This document shows positions 30,921 to 33,510 of a stretch of 33,510 nucleotides of DNA, in pieces. Position 1 is the first letter of the stretch. Each line of letters starts with the position of its first letter. The position numbers were made by a program, and so were the translations under genes. This DNA is from Nitrospinaceae bacterium. Its GTDB lineage: Bacteria; Nitrospinota; Nitrospinia; Nitrospinales; JACRGP01. The DNA lies in NCBI GenBank assembly GCA_029261555.1, contig JAJDBB010000095.1, forward strand, positions 1 through 33,510. Direction: 5' to 3'. Under the pieces are notes generated by a model. The model was given only the letters and a program-made list of their open reading frames with translations. It was not told the origin of the DNA and did not search any database.

Positions 30921-33510
30921 ATGACTTCGTCGAATACAAATGCCATTAAAAAAAATAAGGGTTTCCTCGGCTTTCTTGTGGCCCGATACAAACTCCTTTC
31001 CCTGACATTTTTAGGCCTCACCATAATTGTTTTAATCGGGTTGAATGCGGTTAAAAACGAGCTGGAAAAAAACCTCTCCTCTGAATTACAAACCATTCTC
31101 CAATCCAATAAAGATACCCTGAGAATATGGAATCAGGAGAAACGGTCGCAGGTCAACAACTGGGCCAATAATCCCAATGTTCGAGATAATATCATTTCCT
31201 TGTCCCAGTTAACCGCCCACCAGAACATCCCGCCGGACACTCTTTTAAAGACCCAGGAGTTGACAGAGCTCCGTAGAATTCTAGGTCCCGTCTGTAACAG
31301 CCATAATTATGTGGAATTTATGGTATTCGATTCCACAGGATTGCAGATTGGATCGTTGCTGGACCAACCCATAGGCCAGCGAAAACTGCTTCAGTATTCG
31401 AATTTCGCCCAGCGGTCCCTGGAAGGGGAAACGGTGGTTTCACTTCCCTTCCTGTCAGAGATCCCACTGCCCACCATTCATGGGCAATGGAAGGAAAAAT
31501 GGCCGACCATGTTCGTTTCCGCTCCCGTTCGAGATGACTCCGGCGAAGTGGTGGCGGTCCTGTCGTTTCGGTTACGTCCGGAAATTGAGTTGTCCCGAAT
31601 TACCGAAATAGGGAGGGTGGGTGAATCCGGGGAAACGTATGCGTTTTCACAGAATGGGATGATGATCAGTAACAGCCGGTTTACAGGTCAACTCAAAAAT
31701 ATGAAGGTCCTTTCGGATGAGCCCGATCAGATGTCCATGTTGAATGTCCGCCTGATAGAACGCGGAAAGTATTTCAACAAGAGAAACCCGCGTTTGATCC
31801 ATGCCGTCCAAAAAGCCATCAAGCAGGAAGATGGAGTGAACATCGAGGGATATGCGGACTATAGAGGGGTGCTGGTAATTGGAGCCTGGGCCTGGCTTGA
31901 TGAATATGGCTTTGGATTGGTTACGGAAATCGACCGGGATGAAGCGTTTGCGCCCTTTATCATTATGAAGCGCGTATTTGTTTCATTTTTTGCATTGCTG
32001 TTGCTGGCCATTGGAGCCTTCTGGTTTGTCTCGACCCGCGAGATTAAATTAGAGAAAGAACGGAAGAAAGTCTCGGGGTTGCTGAAGGACAGTGAAAAAA
32101 AGGCCGACCTGATTTTATCGAATACACTCGATGGTATTGTCACAATTCATCCTAATGGCGTTATCCAATCTTTCAATCTTGCGGCGGAAAAAATATTTGG
32201 ACACAAAGCCGAAGATATCCTTGGTAAAAATATCAAACTTTTGATGCCCGAAATCTATTCTGAAAAATATGATGACTATCTGAAACAATATTTTCTGTCC
32301 GGAGAAAAGGGCATTTTGGGAAGCACGCAGGAAGGCCAGGGACAGCGCAAAGACGGAACTGTTTTTGATTTGGAATTGGCCGTCAGTGAAATTATCTTAC
32401 AGGATGAACGAGTATTCATCGGACTGGTTCGGGATATCACAGAAAAAAAACGGGTGGAGGACTTGTCCAACCGAATGGGTCGTATTTTAGATGATTCTTT
32501 CAATGAGATTTATATTTTTGAGGTGCAGACTTTCAGGTACGTCCAAGTCAATCGAGGAGGTTGTGAAAACCTGGGATACATGAAAGAAGAGCTTCTTAAA
32601 CTAACCCCATTTGATATTTTCCCGAAATTTAACCCAGAACGCTTTGAAAGGCTGATTACGCCGTTGCGGGAGGGATCGGTTCCTCGCATCGTATTTGAAA
32701 CCGAACAGAGGCGAAAAAACGGCTCCAGTTATCCGGTGGAGGTTCGCCTTCAATTGACTTCCATCGACGACAGCTCACTATATTTAGCCATTGTGCAGGA
32801 TATTACCGAGCGGAAGAAGGCGGAACAGGTACAATTGCAGGCTCAAAATGAGCTGGAGGGCCGGGTTCAGCAACGAACGATGGAATTGAAGAATGTCAAT
32901 GAGACTTTGAGAGAAGAGATTACCGAACGGAAGATCATAGAAACGGCTTTGAGAGATAACGAGGCTCAAATCCGTGCCATTGTCGAAAATGTGGTCGACG
33001 GCATCGTGACCATTGACGAAAAAGGATTGATTGAACTGTTCAATCCAACTGCAGAGCAAATTTTTGGGTACTCTGCCAAGGAAGTGATCGGCAAAAACAT
33101 CAGTATCCTGATGCCTCAGCCTTATCAAAGCGAGCATGACGGCTATTTGCAGCGTTATCAGGAGACGGGTGAGGCCAAGATTCTCGGGGTGAAGCGGGAA
33201 ATGTGGGGCTTAAGGAAAGATGGCTCGATTTTTCCCATGGATTTGGCTGTTAATGAGTTTTATATCGGCGAGCGCAGGGCTTATACCGGCGTTGTTCAGG
33301 ATATTACTGAGAAGAAGCAAGCTCAATGGTCTTTGGAGCGGTTGACCCGGCAAAACGAGTTGATTCTTAAATCTGTTGGGGATGGAATATTTGGGGTGAA
33401 CCTGAAAGGTGAGATCACTTTTTATAATCCGTCTGCTTTGAAAATGACCCGGTTCGGTGAAGATGAGTTGCTGGGAAAATCTTTGCACGATATCCTGAAT
33501 CTTCTTCATG
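30921..33510 (+). CDS. Membrane sensor with Cache-like domain and multiple PAS domains (3' end beyond window)
   Basis: At least 863 residues, open to the right edge. Span 1 (about 25-44), a periplasmic region of about 300 residues with Cache-like features (VEFMVFDSTGLQIG, FVSAPVRDDSGEVVAVLSF, GRVGESGETYAFSQNGMMI), and span 2 (about 352-372) form the input part. Four PAS units follow: about 390-500, 515-630, 680-795 and from about 805. A coiled coil of Q/E/L-rich sequence (QAQNELEGRVQQRTMELKN) lies between the second and third. PAS 1 and 3 have the FixL-like GKNIKLLMPEIY and GKNISILMPQPY, but the position of the heme His is Gly or Lys. The output domain, probably a kinase or cyclase, is outside the window. 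AGGA precedes the ATG by about seven bases. Confidence 0.85.
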   Translation, partial: MTSSNTNAIKKNKGFLGFLVARYKLLSLTFLGLTIIVLIGLNAVKNELEKNLSSELQTILQSNKDTLRIWNQEKRSQVNNWANNPNVRDNIISLSQLTAHQNIPPDTLLKTQELTELRRILGPVCNSHNYVEFMVFDSTGLQIGSLLDQPIGQRKLLQYSNFAQRSLEGETVVSLPFLSEIPLPTIHGQWKEKWPTMFVSAPVRDDSGEVVAVLSFRLRPEIELSRITEIGRVGESGETYAFSQNGMMISNSRFTGQLKNMKVLSDEPDQMSMLNVRLIERGKYFNKRNPRLIHAVQKAIKQEDGVNIEGYADYRGVLVIGAWAWLDEYGFGLVTEIDRDEAFAPFIIMKRVFVSFFALLLLAIGAFWFVSTREIKLEKERKKVSGLLKDSEKKADLILSNTLDGIVTIHPNGVIQSFNLAAEKIFGHKAEDILGKNIKLLMPEIYSEKYDDYLKQYFLSGEKGILGSTQEGQGQRKDGTVFDLELAVSEIILQDERVFIGLVRDITEKKRVEDLSNRMGRILDDSFNEIYIFEVQTFRYVQVNRGGCENLGYMKEELLKLTPFDIFPKFNPERFERLITPLREGSVPRIVFETEQRRKNGSSYPVEVRLQLTSIDDSSLYLAIVQDITERKKAEQVQLQAQNELEGRVQQRTMELKNVNETLREEITERKIIETALRDNEAQIRAIVENVVDGIVTIDEKGLIELFNPTAEQIFGYSAKEVIGKNISILMPQPYQSEHDGYLQRYQETGEAKILGVKREMWGLRKDGSIFPMDLAVNEFYIGERRAYTGVVQDITEKKQAQWSLERLTRQNELILKSVGDGIFGVNLKGEITFYNPSALKMTRFGEDELLGKSLHDILNLLH

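Noticed and set aside
32104..33300. Heme-based oxygen sensing by the PAS domains
   Set aside because: The FixL-type proximal His is replaced by Gly and Lys in the two FixL-like units.
1..33510. CRISPR arrays, IS transposases or rRNA genes
   Set aside because: I found no regularly spaced repeats, no transposase motifs and no rRNA-like sequence in the window.

Overview
The window looks like chromosome of a free-living, aerobic-type Gram-negative bacterium of moderate G+C. It has TolC and HlyD export parts, lipoproteins with lipoboxes, sigma-54 regulation and chemotaxis-type signalling. The style (long sensory proteins, GH94 phosphorylase with SSS symporter) reminds me of marine Nitrospinota-like bacteria, but that is an impression and not a demonstrated placement.

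Region 1 (1-7240). A leftward gene set runs beta-carbonic anhydrase-like protein, HlyD-type adaptor, TolC-type outer membrane protein, ABC exporter, trypsin-fold protein, 41-residue membrane peptide. It is divergent from an NhaR-like LysR regulator. The architecture is that of a type I export machine, but three members carry broken active sites. The ABC protein has lost every nucleotide-handling motif I can check. The trypsin-like protein keeps only the serine of its triad. The carbonic anhydrase-like protein keeps its zinc ligands but has Pro in place of the Arg of the Asp-Arg dyad. This cassette of apparent pseudoenzymes is the most unusual feature of the window.

Region 2 (7240-13620). This is a decayed accessory zone. 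It holds a small acidic protein followed by a frameshifted partner, a P4-type tyrosine integrase broken at an A10 run, a 49-nt copy of the 3' part of tRNA-Lys, a truncated zinc metalloprotease, a two-gene membrane unit (GT-C-like protein plus single-span protein), scraps of other genes, and an intact tRNA-Lys(CTT) with its own promoter and terminator.

Region 3 (13825-18949). A GH94-type glycoside phosphorylase overlaps by 8 nt a sodium:solute symporter with large inserts. Together they suggest uptake and phosphorolytic use, or turnover, of a disaccharide-like compound.

Region 4 (19021-23490). It contains a convergent TPR lipoprotein, an unrecognised 230-residue acidic protein, and a two-gene unit of polytopic membrane protein plus von Willebrand A lipoprotein. 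That unit is preceded by a near-consensus -24/-12 promoter with a possible upstream activator palindrome, and ends at a strong intrinsic terminator.

Region 5 (23490-33510). This is a signalling block: a 32-codon small ORF, a REC-GAF-PAS histidine kinase, an NtrC-family sigma-54 activator, a CheA with two near-identical Hpt domains and two CheW domains, and a membrane sensor with at least four PAS domains that runs off the right edge. The activator is a natural candidate to drive the sigma-54 promoter of region 4, although that link is inference.
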